The notes under the pieces were generated by a model. That model ran no database searches and was not told the origin of the DNA. It was given only the letters and a program-made list of their open reading frames with translations. A stretch of 27,020 nt of DNA from assembly GCA_013694495.1 (NCBI GenBank), contig JACDCH010000624.1, positions 1-27,020 on the forward strand, given 5' to 3'. Shown one piece after another: positions 1 to 7,613 of this stretch. How positions within the stretch are numbered: position 1 is the first letter of the stretch; each line of letters starts with the position of its first letter. Origin of the DNA: Acidimicrobiia bacterium. GTDB taxonomy: Bacteria; Actinomycetota; Acidimicrobiia; Acidimicrobiales; JACDCH01. The position numbers and the translations under genes are program-made.

Positions 1-141
1 GCCCTGCGCCGCTGCCGCTTCCAGGCCCGGCTGTGGCGCCACCACGGCACCGAGGGCTGGTCGTTCGGGCCGGCCACCACGGCGGCCTTCGTGCGGGGGC
101 TCGCCCGGGGGCTGCTCCTGACGCCGCGCCGCCGCTCCTGA
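1..141 (+). CDS. C-terminal fragment of an unidentified protein (5' truncated by window)
   Basis: Reading frame 1 is open from the first base to a TGA at 139-141, giving 46 residues that end in a basic tail (LLLTPRRRS). The fragment is rich in Arg, Trp and His. I do not recognise a family from so little. Its place beside glycosyltransferase genes, and the basic C-terminus following a short hydrophobic stretch (FVRGLARGLLL), would fit a glycosyltransferase tail, but that is only inference. The gene converges on the tyrosine-kinase-like gene, with 12 bases between the two stop codons, and the two stops lie in one perfect palindrome. This shared terminator-like structure is the best argument that the frame is real. 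Confidence 0.5.
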   Translation, partial: ALRRCRFQARLWRHHGTEGWSFGPATTAAFVRGLARGLLLTPRRRS

Positions 142-161
142 GCGCGGCCGCGCTCAGGAGC
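134..161. terminator. 28-bp perfect palindrome, probable bidirectional terminator
   Basis: Bases 134-161 are a perfect inverted repeat with no mismatch, centred between 147 and 148. The left arm begins GCTCCTGAGCGCGG and the right arm is its exact reverse complement. It contains the TGA of the + strand gene (139-141) and the TGA of the minus-strand kinase gene (154-156). Transcripts from either side would form the same stem of about 12 bp around a GGCC centre. There is no U tract, as is common for high-GC actinobacterial hairpins. Confidence 0.7.
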
Positions 162-900
162 CGCCGGCTTCGGAACCGTTGGCGCTCGGCGCAACCTCGA
201 CGACCGCTGCGTCGCCGTAGCCGTAGCTGAGCTCGCTCCTCGGCACCTTGTTCACGATGACGCCGAGCAGACGGGTCTGGTTCTGGATCAGTGCGTCCTT
301 CGCCCGTTGCGCCGCGCCGATCTCGGTGCGCCGCACCTCGACCACGAGGATGGCGCCCGCCGCTCGACGGCAGATCTCGAGCGTGTCGACGATGGGGAGC
401 ACCGGGGGGCTGTCGATGAGCACGACGTCGGCCTGCGCGGCGAGGGCATCGAGCAGTCGCTTGATGCGCACCGAGCTGAGCAGCTCGGCCGGGCTGGCCA
501 CCAACGGCCCCGCCGCGAGCAGGTAGAGGCCGGCATCGGCGCCGCCCGGGGCCGGCGGGAGCGACACGTACTGGAGGCACTCGGCGAGGGGACGCTCGCC
601 GAGCAGGAAGCTGCTGACGCCGACGTCGTTGGCGGCATCGAGGTGCTTGTGCAGATCGGGCCGGCGGAGGTCGAAGTCGACGACCACAACCCGCCGGCCG
701 GTGGACGCGAGCGCCGTGGCCAGCCCGGCGCACGTCGACGTCTTGCCCTCGCCCGCCTGCGCGCTCGTGATGACGACGATGGGGTTCGCCAGGTCGGAGA
801 GCGTGACCAGGAGGTTCGACCGGAGGACGCGGAACGCCTCGTCGGTCTCGACGTCGGCGCTCCCGATCCGGGTTGCGGGCGGCCGATTGCGCTTACGCAT
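154..900 (-). CDS. CpsD/CapB-type tyrosine kinase (BY-kinase), polysaccharide chain-length control
   Basis: This 248-residue cytoplasmic P-loop protein is of the BY-kinase family that partners Wzz-type membrane proteins in capsule and exopolysaccharide assembly. Walker A is SAQAGEGKTS at residues 46-55 (Lys53). Walker A' is VVVVDFDLRRPD at 71-82 (Asp75, Asp77). Walker B is VVLIDSPP at 149-156 (Asp153). The DEAFRVLRSNL segment near the N-terminus (20-30) is typical of the family. The Tyr-rich C-terminal cluster usual for autophosphorylation is reduced to two residues, Tyr216 and Tyr218. The ATG at 900 overlaps the Wzz-type gene by 8 bases (ATGCGTAA), so the two are translationally coupled and form the split arrangement seen in Gram-positive bacteria. 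An ordinary MinD/ParA-like ATPase is unlikely given the partner. Confidence 0.9.
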   Translation of the reverse strand: MRKRNRPPATRIGSADVETDEAFRVLRSNLLVTLSDLANPIVVITSAQAGEGKTSTCAGLATALASTGRRVVVVDFDLRRPDLHKHLDAANDVGVSSFLLGERPLAECLQYVSLPPAPGGADAGLYLLAAGPLVASPAELLSSVRIKRLLDALAAQADVVLIDSPPVLPIVDTLEICRRAAGAILVVEVRRTEIGAAQRAKDALIQNQTRLLGVIVNKVPRSELSYGYGDAAVVEVAPSANGSEAGGS

Positions 901-1726
901 GGCCGGCGCCGGTGGCGAGCGGGATCGCGCCGAGCACGGGCAGCTGGAGGCGCTCCTGCACGTCGTCCGCGCTCCTGATCGTCAGGTCGAGGTACTCGAG
1001 GAGCACGACGACGCCGACCGCCACGAGGAACCCGAAGATCATCGCCAGGATGAGGTTGCGGAACAGGCCGTTCGGCTCCGGCCTCGTCGGCAGGACGGCG
1101 TACTCGAACACCGACACCGGCGCAGGGTCGTTGCCCGCCTCGGGATCGTCGCTCTGCAACCGCTCTTGGTCGTTGATGAGCTCGACGAACCCGTCGGCCA
1201 TCCCGTTGGCGAGCGTGGCGGCGATCCCGGGATCGCGGTCCACCACCTCGAGGAGGATCAGCTGCGTCGCCGGTTGAGCCGTCGCAGTGACGCCGGGCAG
1301 CACCTGCTGGGCCGTGCGGGGCACCTCGGTGGCCGCGACGGCGCGGTCGGCGACCGTCAGCGTCGGGATCATGTGCGCGTAGCTGTTCGCGAGGAAGCTG
1401 AGGCCCGCCGACCGGTCACCGGAGACGTCACCCGCGCCCGGCGTGAGGTTGATGCTCCTCGACCCGACGTAGAGCTGCGCCTTGGCCGTGTACGTGGCCT
1501 GGCTCGGCGTGATGAGCCACCCGGCGACGATTGCGACGGCGACGGTCAGCAGCACCAGCAGCCGCCGCCGGCGGAGCACTCTGAGGTAGTAGCGGAGCTC
1601 GATGTTGGAGACCTCGTCGGGGGGATCGCCCGGGCGGCGCGCGATCGGTGTGGCCGCCCGACCTGCGATGCTGGGTGGGTGAGTTACGGGATGGGGTTCG
1701 CTGGCAGCGGCGCGCAATCCTGCCAT
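893..1726 (-). CDS. Wzz/YveK-type chain-length determinant membrane protein
   Basis: This 277-residue polysaccharide co-polymerase has two membrane helices around an extracytoplasmic domain. A basic run LRRRRLL leads into helix 1 (about 56-73), the external domain spans about 75-220, and the Pro-containing motif PTRPEPNG (213-220) precedes helix 2 (about 224-243). The cytoplasmic tail keeps the RSADDVQERLQLPVLGAIP segment (251-269) that normally contacts the tyrosine kinase, which is the next gene downstream. The ATG at 1726 gives an N-terminal extension of about 40 residues before the usual IELRYYLRVL start of the family. I see no other ATG, GTG or TTG in frame between them. The start lies only 17 bases from that of the divergent ligase-like gene, leaving little room for separate promoters. 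Confidence 0.88.
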   Translation of the reverse strand: MAGLRAAASEPHPVTHPPSIAGRAATPIARRPGDPPDEVSNIELRYYLRVLRRRRLLVLLTVAVAIVAGWLITPSQATYTAKAQLYVGSRSINLTPGAGDVSGDRSAGLSFLANSYAHMIPTLTVADRAVAATEVPRTAQQVLPGVTATAQPATQLILLEVVDRDPGIAATLANGMADGFVELINDQERLQSDDPEAGNDPAPVSVFEYAVLPTRPEPNGLFRNLILAMIFGFLVAVGVVVLLEYLDLTIRSADDVQERLQLPVLGAIPLATGAGHA

Positions 1727-1743
1727 AGACGGACGACGGCCCC

Positions 1744-3336
1744 GTGATCACCCTCGTCCGCCATCCGCAGACCCGCGAGTCCCGGCGGCGCTCCAAGGCC
1801 GAGCGCCGCCGCCTGCGCCCGCGCTGGCCCTACTGGACCCCCGTCCTCGTCTCGTTCGTCATCCTGTTCTTCCCGTTCCTCCTGGTGCGGGCCATCTCCG
1901 CGGTGGTCGGCATCGGGCTCGTGATCATCATCGGCCGCCACCCGGTGGGGGCCCTGAAGAGCCTGCTGGTCCTGGTGCCCTTCCACCAACTGGTGATGGC
2001 CGGGCTCTACCGGGTGGGCGTCCCGGCCGAGCTCGTCCGGGCCCTGGCCCAGTGGAAGGAGCTGATCATCGCCGGCCTCCTGGTGACCGGGATCCGGATC
2101 GCGGTCCGCGAACGTCACCGCCTCGACTGGCTCGACCGGCTCGCGCTCGCCTACGTCGCCCTGGGCACCGTCTACCTCATCATGCCCGGGTTCTTCATCG
2201 GGTCGGCCGTCGGCTCGACCGCCGACTCCACCACGAGGCTCCTCGGCTGGCGGACCGACGTCATGTACGTCGCGCTGTTCCTCGCCTGCCGCCACATCCG
2301 CTTCGAACGCGCCGCCACCGCCCGCCTGACGAGGGCGTTCGTCGTGACGGCCATTGTCGTCGCCGCGATCGGCTACCTCGAGTTCTTCGCCTCGTCGACC
2401 TGGAACAGCTTCGTCATGGAGACCCTGCAGTTCTGGCGGTACAAGCTCGAGGTGCTGCAGCTGAGCCCGATCGGCGACCGCTACTTCTTCGACATCCGCG
2501 TCTACACGTCCGTGGCCGGGCGTGACGTCCTCCGGCCCGGCTCGGTGCTGCTGCAGTACTGGGCCCTCGCCTTCTACTCCGTGATCGCCGCCGCCGTGTT
2601 CGCCGGGCGCATCGCCAGGGGCGTGGCGGAGCGCTGGGAGTACCTCGGCTTGGCCCTCGCCGGTGGGATCGTCCTGCTGACCGAGACCCGCAGCGCGGTG
2701 TTCGGCCTGGGCGTGGTGCTCGTCGTCACGCTGCTGCGGCGCTCCGACCGCTCGGCCCGGGCCCGTGGCGCCCGCGTCCGGTTCTCGCTCGTGGTCGCCG
2801 GGATCGCGGTCGTGGCGGTCCCGCTCGCCATCGGCATCGGTCTCGTCAGCCGCTTCAGCGGCGAAGACGACTACTCGTCGAACGACTCGCACCGGAACAG
2901 CTTCGAGAACAGCGTCGACATCATCGTCGAGCAGCCGTTCGGTCGCGGCCTGGCCACCGCCGCGGGGGCCGGGCAGCGGTCGAGCGTCGAGGGCGTCAAC
3001 GTCACCGAGTCGCAGTACCTGCAGATCGGCACGCAACTCGGCGTGCTCGGGCTCGGGCTCTGGATCGGCGCCGTGGCCGCCGGCGTGGTGGTGATGGGGG
3101 CTGCGGTGCGGCGGGCGCCACCGGGCACCGACACCGCCCTCGTGACCGCGATGCGCACTGCGCTCATCGGCCTGGCGGCCGGCGGGCTCTTCCTCCAGGT
3201 CTTCATCGACTTCAGCCTGAGCTGGGCCGTCTGGGGGCTCGGCGGCGCCGCCCTGGGCGCCATCGACGCCGCCACCGGACCCGCCCCGCCGGCTGGTCCA
3301 TCCCTCGCCGACGGGCGCGAGTCGATCCTGCGCTGA
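1744..3336 (+). CDS. O-antigen ligase/polymerase-like (Wzy/WaaL family) membrane protein
   Basis: This 530-residue integral membrane protein has about eleven or more hydrophobic segments. The hydrophilic loop expected of the O-antigen ligase domain is late in the protein and contains SNDSHRNSFENS, then PFGRGL, then VTESQYLQIGTQLGVLGLGL, which is the pattern conserved in Wzy/WaaL/RfaL proteins before the last helices. Such proteins polymerise lipid-linked repeats or transfer the finished glycan to an acceptor on the outer face of the membrane. Family membership does not say which. The start is GTG at 1744, with a basic N-terminus followed by the first helix. The GT2 gene begins two bases after its stop, so they share a transcript. 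The Wzz/kinase pair opposite supports a polymerase role. Confidence 0.85.
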   Translation: MITLVRHPQTRESRRRSKAERRRLRPRWPYWTPVLVSFVILFFPFLLVRAISAVVGIGLVIIIGRHPVGALKSLLVLVPFHQLVMAGLYRVGVPAELVRALAQWKELIIAGLLVTGIRIAVRERHRLDWLDRLALAYVALGTVYLIMPGFFIGSAVGSTADSTTRLLGWRTDVMYVALFLACRHIRFERAATARLTRAFVVTAIVVAAIGYLEFFASSTWNSFVMETLQFWRYKLEVLQLSPIGDRYFFDIRVYTSVAGRDVLRPGSVLLQYWALAFYSVIAAAVFAGRIARGVAERWEYLGLALAGGIVLLTETRSAVFGLGVVLVVTLLRRSDRSARARGARVRFSLVVAGIAVVAVPLAIGIGLVSRFSGEDDYSSNDSHRNSFENSVDIIVEQPFGRGLATAAGAGQRSSVEGVNVTESQYLQIGTQLGVLGLGLWIGAVAAGVVVMGAAVRRAPPGTDTALVTAMRTALIGLAAGGLFLQVFIDFSLSWAVWGLGGAALGAIDAATGPAPPAGPSLADGRESILR

Positions 3337-3338
3337 CG

Positions 3339-4301
3339 TTGGCAACGAGCACCACCACCTCGCCGGGCGCCCCGCCGCGCATCACGGTCGTCACGCCCAC
3401 CTACCAGCGCCCCGACCGGCTCACTCGCCTCGTCGCGGCGCTGGAGGCCCAGGACCTCCCGGCCGCCGAGCTCGAGGTCGTGATCGTCGACGACGCCTCC
3501 GGGGACGGCACCGCGGCGATGCTCGACGAGCTCGTGGAGCGGTCGCCCCTGCGCATCTCGGCCCTCCACCTGGCGACGAACGGCGGCCCGGCCCGGGCCC
3601 GCAACGAAGGTTGGCGAGCGGCTCGCTCGACTGCGGTGGCGTTCGTCGACGACGACTGCGTGCCGGAGCCGGGCTGGGCGCGGGCCATGGCGGAGGCGTT
3701 CGAGCGGAACCCGTCCCTCGGGGTCGTGCAGGGGCTGACCCGACGGCCGGAGGGCTCGCTCGGCCCGTGGACGATGTTCCGGCAGATCACCTGGGAGACC
3801 CCCTGGTTCGAAGGCTGCAACATCGCCTACCGGCGCGACCTGCTCGAGCGCACTGGCGGCTTCGACGAGGTGCTGCGCTGGTACGGCGAGGACACCAGCG
3901 CGGGCTGGAAGGTGGTCGAGGCCGGCGGCGACCGCGACTTCCAACCGTCGGCCGTCGTCACCCACGACCTCGAGGAACGGGGGCTGCGCTGGCGGATCCG
4001 TCACGGCTGGCTCGAGCGCAACCTGGTGGAGCTGGCCGCCCGCCACGACGGGTTGCGACGGACGGCGTTCTGGCGCCCGTGGGCGTTCCGGCGCGAGAGC
4101 GTCGCGTTCCCGCTCGCCGCCCTCGCCGCGATCGCGGCCGTGCGTCGGCCGGCCGCGCTCGCCCTCGTGCTGCCGTACGTGGTGGTCCGGCGGCTACCCA
4201 TCCACCGCCCCCGCACGGCCGCGGGCCTCGTCGCCATCGACGCGGCCCAGACGGCGGGCCACCTCGCCGGCTCCCTGCGCCACGGGACGGTGGTGCTGTG
4301 A
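3339..4301 (+). CDS. GT2 family glycosyltransferase
   Basis: This 320-residue GT-A fold inverting glycosyltransferase transfers a sugar from a nucleotide donor to a lipid-linked or growing glycan. The fold begins at RITVVTPTYQRP (14-25). VIVDDAS places the nucleotide-binding Asp pair at 51-52. VDDDCVP carries the metal-binding DxD-like triplet at 104-106. GGFDE followed by YGEDTSAGW (182-190) holds the likely catalytic acidic residues, Glu184 and Asp185. A hydrophobic C-terminal part (about 245-275) may associate with the membrane. The start is TTG at 3339, two bases after the ligase stop, and no better start precedes RITVV. The last bases overlap the next GT2 gene as GTGA. The acceptor and donor cannot be told from sequence. 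Confidence 0.9.
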   Translation: MATSTTTSPGAPPRITVVTPTYQRPDRLTRLVAALEAQDLPAAELEVVIVDDASGDGTAAMLDELVERSPLRISALHLATNGGPARARNEGWRAARSTAVAFVDDDCVPEPGWARAMAEAFERNPSLGVVQGLTRRPEGSLGPWTMFRQITWETPWFEGCNIAYRRDLLERTGGFDEVLRWYGEDTSAGWKVVEAGGDRDFQPSAVVTHDLEERGLRWRIRHGWLERNLVELAARHDGLRRTAFWRPWAFRRESVAFPLAALAAIAAVRRPAALALVLPYVVVRRLPIHRPRTAAGLVAIDAAQTAGHLAGSLRHGTVVL

Positions 4302-5266
4302 GCGAGCAGACAGCGGGCGGGCCCGAGATCAGCGTCGTGGTGCCGACCTACCGTCGCGCCGGCAACCTCCGCCGCCTGGTCGCGGCCCTCGAGGTACAGA
4401 CGCTCGACCCGGCCCGGTTCGAGGTGCTCATCGTCGACAACGGCTCCGACGACGACACCGGCGCAGAGCTCGCCCGCCTGGCCGCCGGCACGAAGATCGA
4501 CCTCCGGCCTCAGCGCATCGAGGTGAACCACGGGCCTGCGGCCGCCCGCAACCTCGGGTGGCGCGCCGCAGCCGCGCCCTACGTCGCCTTCACCGACGAC
4601 GACTGCGTCCCTCGTCCCGATTGGTTGGAGCAGGCCCTCGCGTCGTGCGTCGCGACCCCGGACCTCGGCGTGCTCCAGGGAGCGACGCTCCGGCCGTCGG
4701 GCACCTTCGCCTACGGCCCCAACACCGTCTACCGCGAGACGCTGTCGCCGTCGCCGTACTTCGAGGGCTGCAACCTCGTCTTCCCGCGGCGCGTCCTCGA
4801 ACAGACCGGCGGGTTCGACGAGACGTACCACTTCGGTGGCGAGGACACCGCGGCCGGCTGGTCGGCGATCGAGAGCGGCGGTCGCTGGCTGTTCGACGAG
4901 ACGTGCGCCGTCGAGCACGACATCGTCGAGCGACCGCTCCGCTGGCACCTGATGATGGCGTGGCGGGAGGGGAACCTCGTCGACGTCGCGGTCCGGCACG
5001 GCGCGCTCCGGCAGCACGGCTTCTGGCGACCCTGGGCCCACCGACCGTGGAACGTCGCGTTCGCCCTCGGCGTGGCCGGTTCGGTCGTCTCGCTCCGACG
5101 GCCGAGGGCGCTCGGCCTCTGGGCGCCGTGGCTGTGGTACCGACGTCCGTCCGGCGCGCCGGCCCGCATCGCCGCCCAGGTCGTCGCCCGCCGCTTCCTC
5201 AACGACAGCGTCGTCCTGGCCTCGATGGTCCGCGCGTCCGTCCGCAACCGCACCGTCGTCCTGTGA
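4298..5266 (+). CDS. GT2 family glycosyltransferase (paralogue of the preceding gene)
   Basis: The gene encodes 322 residues from the GTG at 4298, which overlaps the preceding stop (GTGA). The upstream open frame is a shadow of the preceding gene. ISVVVPTYRR (11-20) opens the GT-A domain, LIVDNGS (44-50) is the nucleotide-binding strand, TDDDCVP has Asp100-102, and GGEDTAAGW (170-178) has Glu172 and Asp173. The two neighbours align throughout, including a shared block in the second half (LRW, then HG or WREGNLVDVAVRHG, then FWRPWA, then VAF) and a C-terminus ending TVVL. They look like products of a tandem duplication that diverged in the acceptor-facing parts. The protein probably adds a neighbouring sugar in the same repeat unit. 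Confidence 0.9.
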   Translation: MSEQTAGGPEISVVVPTYRRAGNLRRLVAALEVQTLDPARFEVLIVDNGSDDDTGAELARLAAGTKIDLRPQRIEVNHGPAAARNLGWRAAAAPYVAFTDDDCVPRPDWLEQALASCVATPDLGVLQGATLRPSGTFAYGPNTVYRETLSPSPYFEGCNLVFPRRVLEQTGGFDETYHFGGEDTAAGWSAIESGGRWLFDETCAVEHDIVERPLRWHLMMAWREGNLVDVAVRHGALRQHGFWRPWAHRPWNVAFALGVAGSVVSLRRPRALGLWAPWLWYRRPSGAPARIAAQVVARRFLNDSVVLASMVRASVRNRTVVL

Positions 5267-5273
5267 GCCGGCG

Positions 5274-6590
5274 GTGACGCGGATCCTGGCGATCGGGTTG
5301 CACTACCCGCCCCACCACATCGGCGGGTACGAGGTCTCCTGCCGCGATGTCATGGAGCGACTCGCCGACCGGGGCCACGAGGTCGCCGTGCTGACCTCCG
5401 ACCTCCGTCGGCCGGGTGTCAGCGATCCGCCCGGTGAGCGCGACGGCCGCATCCCGGTGTGCCGCGACCTCGTGCCTTGGTTCCGTGACGAGGCGTTGTG
5501 GGCTCCGCCGTGGTGGGCCCGGTGGCGGATCGAGCGGGCCAACCAGCGGGCGCTGGTCGCCGCCCTCGATCGGACCCGCCCGGACGTGGTGTCGGCCTGG
5601 CAGCTCGGGGGGCTGTCCATCGGCCTGCTCACCACCGTCGCCCGGCGAGGGATCCCGATCGTCTACGCGCTGTCCGACGACTGGCTGAGCTACGCCCCCG
5701 AGCTCGACGCCTGGAACCGGCTCTTCCGCCGGGTCCCGAACCCGATCGCGAGGCTGCTCGGCCACGTGCTGCGGGTGCCCACCACGGTGCCCGACCTCGG
5801 CAGCACCGGCCCGTTCTGCTTCATCAGCGACGCCACCCGGCAGCGGGCCGAGCAGTACACCCCGTGGTCGATGGACGACACCGCCCTCGTCTACAGCGGG
5901 ATCGACGGGCGGCTGTTCGAGCCGGGCGACGGCCAGCGCGGCGCCCGCCCGTGGGGCGCAGGCCGCCTGCTGTACGTGGGGCGCTACGACCCGCGCAAGG
6001 GGATCGAGACGACGATCAGGGCCATGCCGCAGCTGCCCGGCATGGTGCTCGAGGTGCAGGGCACCGGCGACGCGGTCGAACGGGACCGGCTGGCGGCGCT
6101 GGCCGGGAACCTCGGCATCAGCGACCGCGTCGAGTTCGCCGCCGTCGACCGGGCCGGCCTGCCCGATCGCTACCGGGCCGCAGACCTCGTGGTGTTCCCG
6201 AGCGAGTGGGAGGAACCGTTCGGCCTCGTGCCCGTCGAAGCGATGGCGTGCGGGACGCCGGTGGTCGCCACCGGCGTCGGCGGTTCGAACGAGTTCCTCG
6301 TCGGCGGCCGGAACTGCATCCGCTTCCGTTCCGGCGACGCCGACGACTTGGCCGCCGCCGTCCGCCGGGTGGCCGCCGACGCCGACCTGCGCGAGCGCAT
6401 GGTGGCCGACGGGTTCCGGACCGCCGAGTACTTCGACGTCGACCGGCTCGCCGACGCGTTCGAAGCGTGGCACGACGCGGCGGCGGCGCGGTTCGCCGAT
6501 GGTCGTCCCCGGTCACGCTCCTTCGACCTCGACGCCGTGACGGCCGACGGCCCGGACGGTCAGGGGACGGGTGGGGCGGCCGTGAGGTAG
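5274..6590 (+). CDS. GT4 family glycosyltransferase
   Basis: This 438-residue retaining GT-B glycosyltransferase has an N-terminal Rossmann half beginning ILAIGLHYPPHHIGGYE (4-20), whose Gly-rich loop binds the donor, and a C-terminal half with VGRYDPRKG (235-243) and the EX7E motif in EWEEPFGLVPVEAMACG (Glu314, Glu322). Length and motifs match full-length GT4 enzymes. The start is GTG at 5274, seven bases after the GT2 stop, so it is the fourth gene of the + strand operon. Its 3' end runs 31 bases into the convergent SGNH gene, so transcription from the two sides must meet here. Donor sugar is unknown; many GT4 enzymes of such loci use GDP-mannose, UDP-glucose or similar. Confidence 0.9.
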   Translation: MTRILAIGLHYPPHHIGGYEVSCRDVMERLADRGHEVAVLTSDLRRPGVSDPPGERDGRIPVCRDLVPWFRDEALWAPPWWARWRIERANQRALVAALDRTRPDVVSAWQLGGLSIGLLTTVARRGIPIVYALSDDWLSYAPELDAWNRLFRRVPNPIARLLGHVLRVPTTVPDLGSTGPFCFISDATRQRAEQYTPWSMDDTALVYSGIDGRLFEPGDGQRGARPWGAGRLLYVGRYDPRKGIETTIRAMPQLPGMVLEVQGTGDAVERDRLAALAGNLGISDRVEFAAVDRAGLPDRYRAADLVVFPSEWEEPFGLVPVEAMACGTPVVATGVGGSNEFLVGGRNCIRFRSGDADDLAAAVRRVAADADLRERMVADGFRTAEYFDVDRLADAFEAWHDAAAARFADGRPRSRSFDLDAVTADGPDGQGTGGAAVR

Positions 6591-7603
6591 GTGTCGAGCT
6601 CCGCGCTCAACCGCTCGACCCCCGCCCCGTTGAGGTGGAGCGGATCGGAGAAGAGCGACGGCTGCCACACGCCCGGCCGCACGAGCTCGGCCCCCACCTC
6701 GCCGGCCAGCTCCGCCAGGACCCAGACGTACTCGTCGTAGTCGGCCGCTCCTTGCGGATGCAGCTCGATGTAGTCCTCCGTGACCGGCACGTCGAGGATC
6801 ACCACCCTCGCGCCGTTCTCGCGCAGCCGGGTCGCGAGGCGGCGGAGCGCGTCGACCTGCTTCGCGCTGATCTCGAAGCTCCGCAGGGGCTCGCGCCGGA
6901 AGAAGTCGCGCACCACCTCGTCGTCCCGGTAGTTCGTGGCCAGCAGGTGGGTCTCCATCCCGCCCGGGCTGATCTCCGTGGCGTTCCGGTCGGGCGCGTC
7001 GTAGCCGAAGATCGACTCGAGCGGACGGCGCAGCAGCAACCGGTTGCGCACGAGGGCGGAGCCCTGCGACAGCGCCCACTCGACCTCGTCGAACAACGTC
7101 TGGTCGCCGAGGAGGTCCTTCACCGCCGGTGCGTCGAGGAACCGCCCATCGGAGGACTCCAGCCCGATGCCGTTGATGTTGACGTCGCGGCTGCTCACGG
7201 CGATCACGACGACCGACGGCTGCAGCGTGAGCTCGACGAGGTAGCGGGACCAGATGTCGACGATGAACGGCGTGGCCCCGATGAGCCCGGCGTTGTAGGC
7301 GGGGCGCCCGTCGACGGGCGCCAGGGCCGCCGGATCCACCGACACGTCCATCACCGAGGAACCGAGCAGCACCGTGCCGGCGCCCCCGGCCGCCGCCAGG
7401 GCGTCCATCTGCTCGATCTTCTGGGGGTACTCGTCTGTGTCCCACAAAGGCGCCGGAGGCAGCCGGCTCTCGAGCGCCCGCACCGTGCCCTCGGCGACCA
7501 GGAGGACGCAGACGACGGTCAGGAGGAGCCGCACCGCCCGCGAGCGCCGCGCGCCGCGGCGCGCCTCGGGGTCGGTGGGAGCAGTCGCGGCGTCGGTGTC
7601 CAT
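6560..7603 (-). CDS. SGNH/AlgJ-DltD-like extracytoplasmic partner of the MBOAT acyltransferase
   Basis: The 347-residue protein has a basic N-terminus and one membrane helix at about 24-40, with the rest predicted outside the membrane. TVLLGSSVMDVS (77-88) matches the nucleophile block of SGNH hydrolases (Ser83 likely). SSRDVN (137-142) may be the Asn block, and FSDPLHLNG (318-326) supplies the Asp320-x2-His323 pair near the C-terminus. This architecture is known from AlgJ/AlgX, PatB and similar proteins that take an acyl group delivered by an MBOAT protein and place it on a glycan. The MBOAT gene lies directly upstream, 10 bases away. An alternative is an esterase that removes acyl groups. 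The 3' end overlaps the convergent GT4 gene by 31 bases. Confidence 0.8.
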   Translation of the reverse strand: MDTDAATAPTDPEARRGARRSRAVRLLLTVVCVLLVAEGTVRALESRLPPAPLWDTDEYPQKIEQMDALAAAGGAGTVLLGSSVMDVSVDPAALAPVDGRPAYNAGLIGATPFIVDIWSRYLVELTLQPSVVVIAVSSRDVNINGIGLESSDGRFLDAPAVKDLLGDQTLFDEVEWALSQGSALVRNRLLLRRPLESIFGYDAPDRNATEISPGGMETHLLATNYRDDEVVRDFFRREPLRSFEISAKQVDALRRLATRLRENGARVVILDVPVTEDYIELHPQGAADYDEYVWVLAELAGEVGAELVRPGVWQPSLFSDPLHLNGAGVERLSAELDTYLTAAPPVP

Positions 7604-7613
7604 GGAGCTCAGA

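Noticed and set aside
1684..3345. Minus-strand open frame of 553 codons opposite the ligase-like gene
   Set aside because: Charged, repetitive composition (many Glu, Asp, Gly, His) and no motif. The + strand encodes a multi-helix membrane protein with ligase family blocks.
3611..4297. Upstream extension of the second GT2 frame
   Set aside because: It lies within the first GT2 gene in another frame and is Arg/Ala-rich. The GTG at 4298 gives a normal GT2 N-terminus.
6540..6583. Inverted repeat ACGGCCG/CGGCCGT at the GT4/SGNH convergent overlap
   Set aside because: Arms of 7 bp are separated by 30 bases of coding sequence, too far apart for a good terminator stem.
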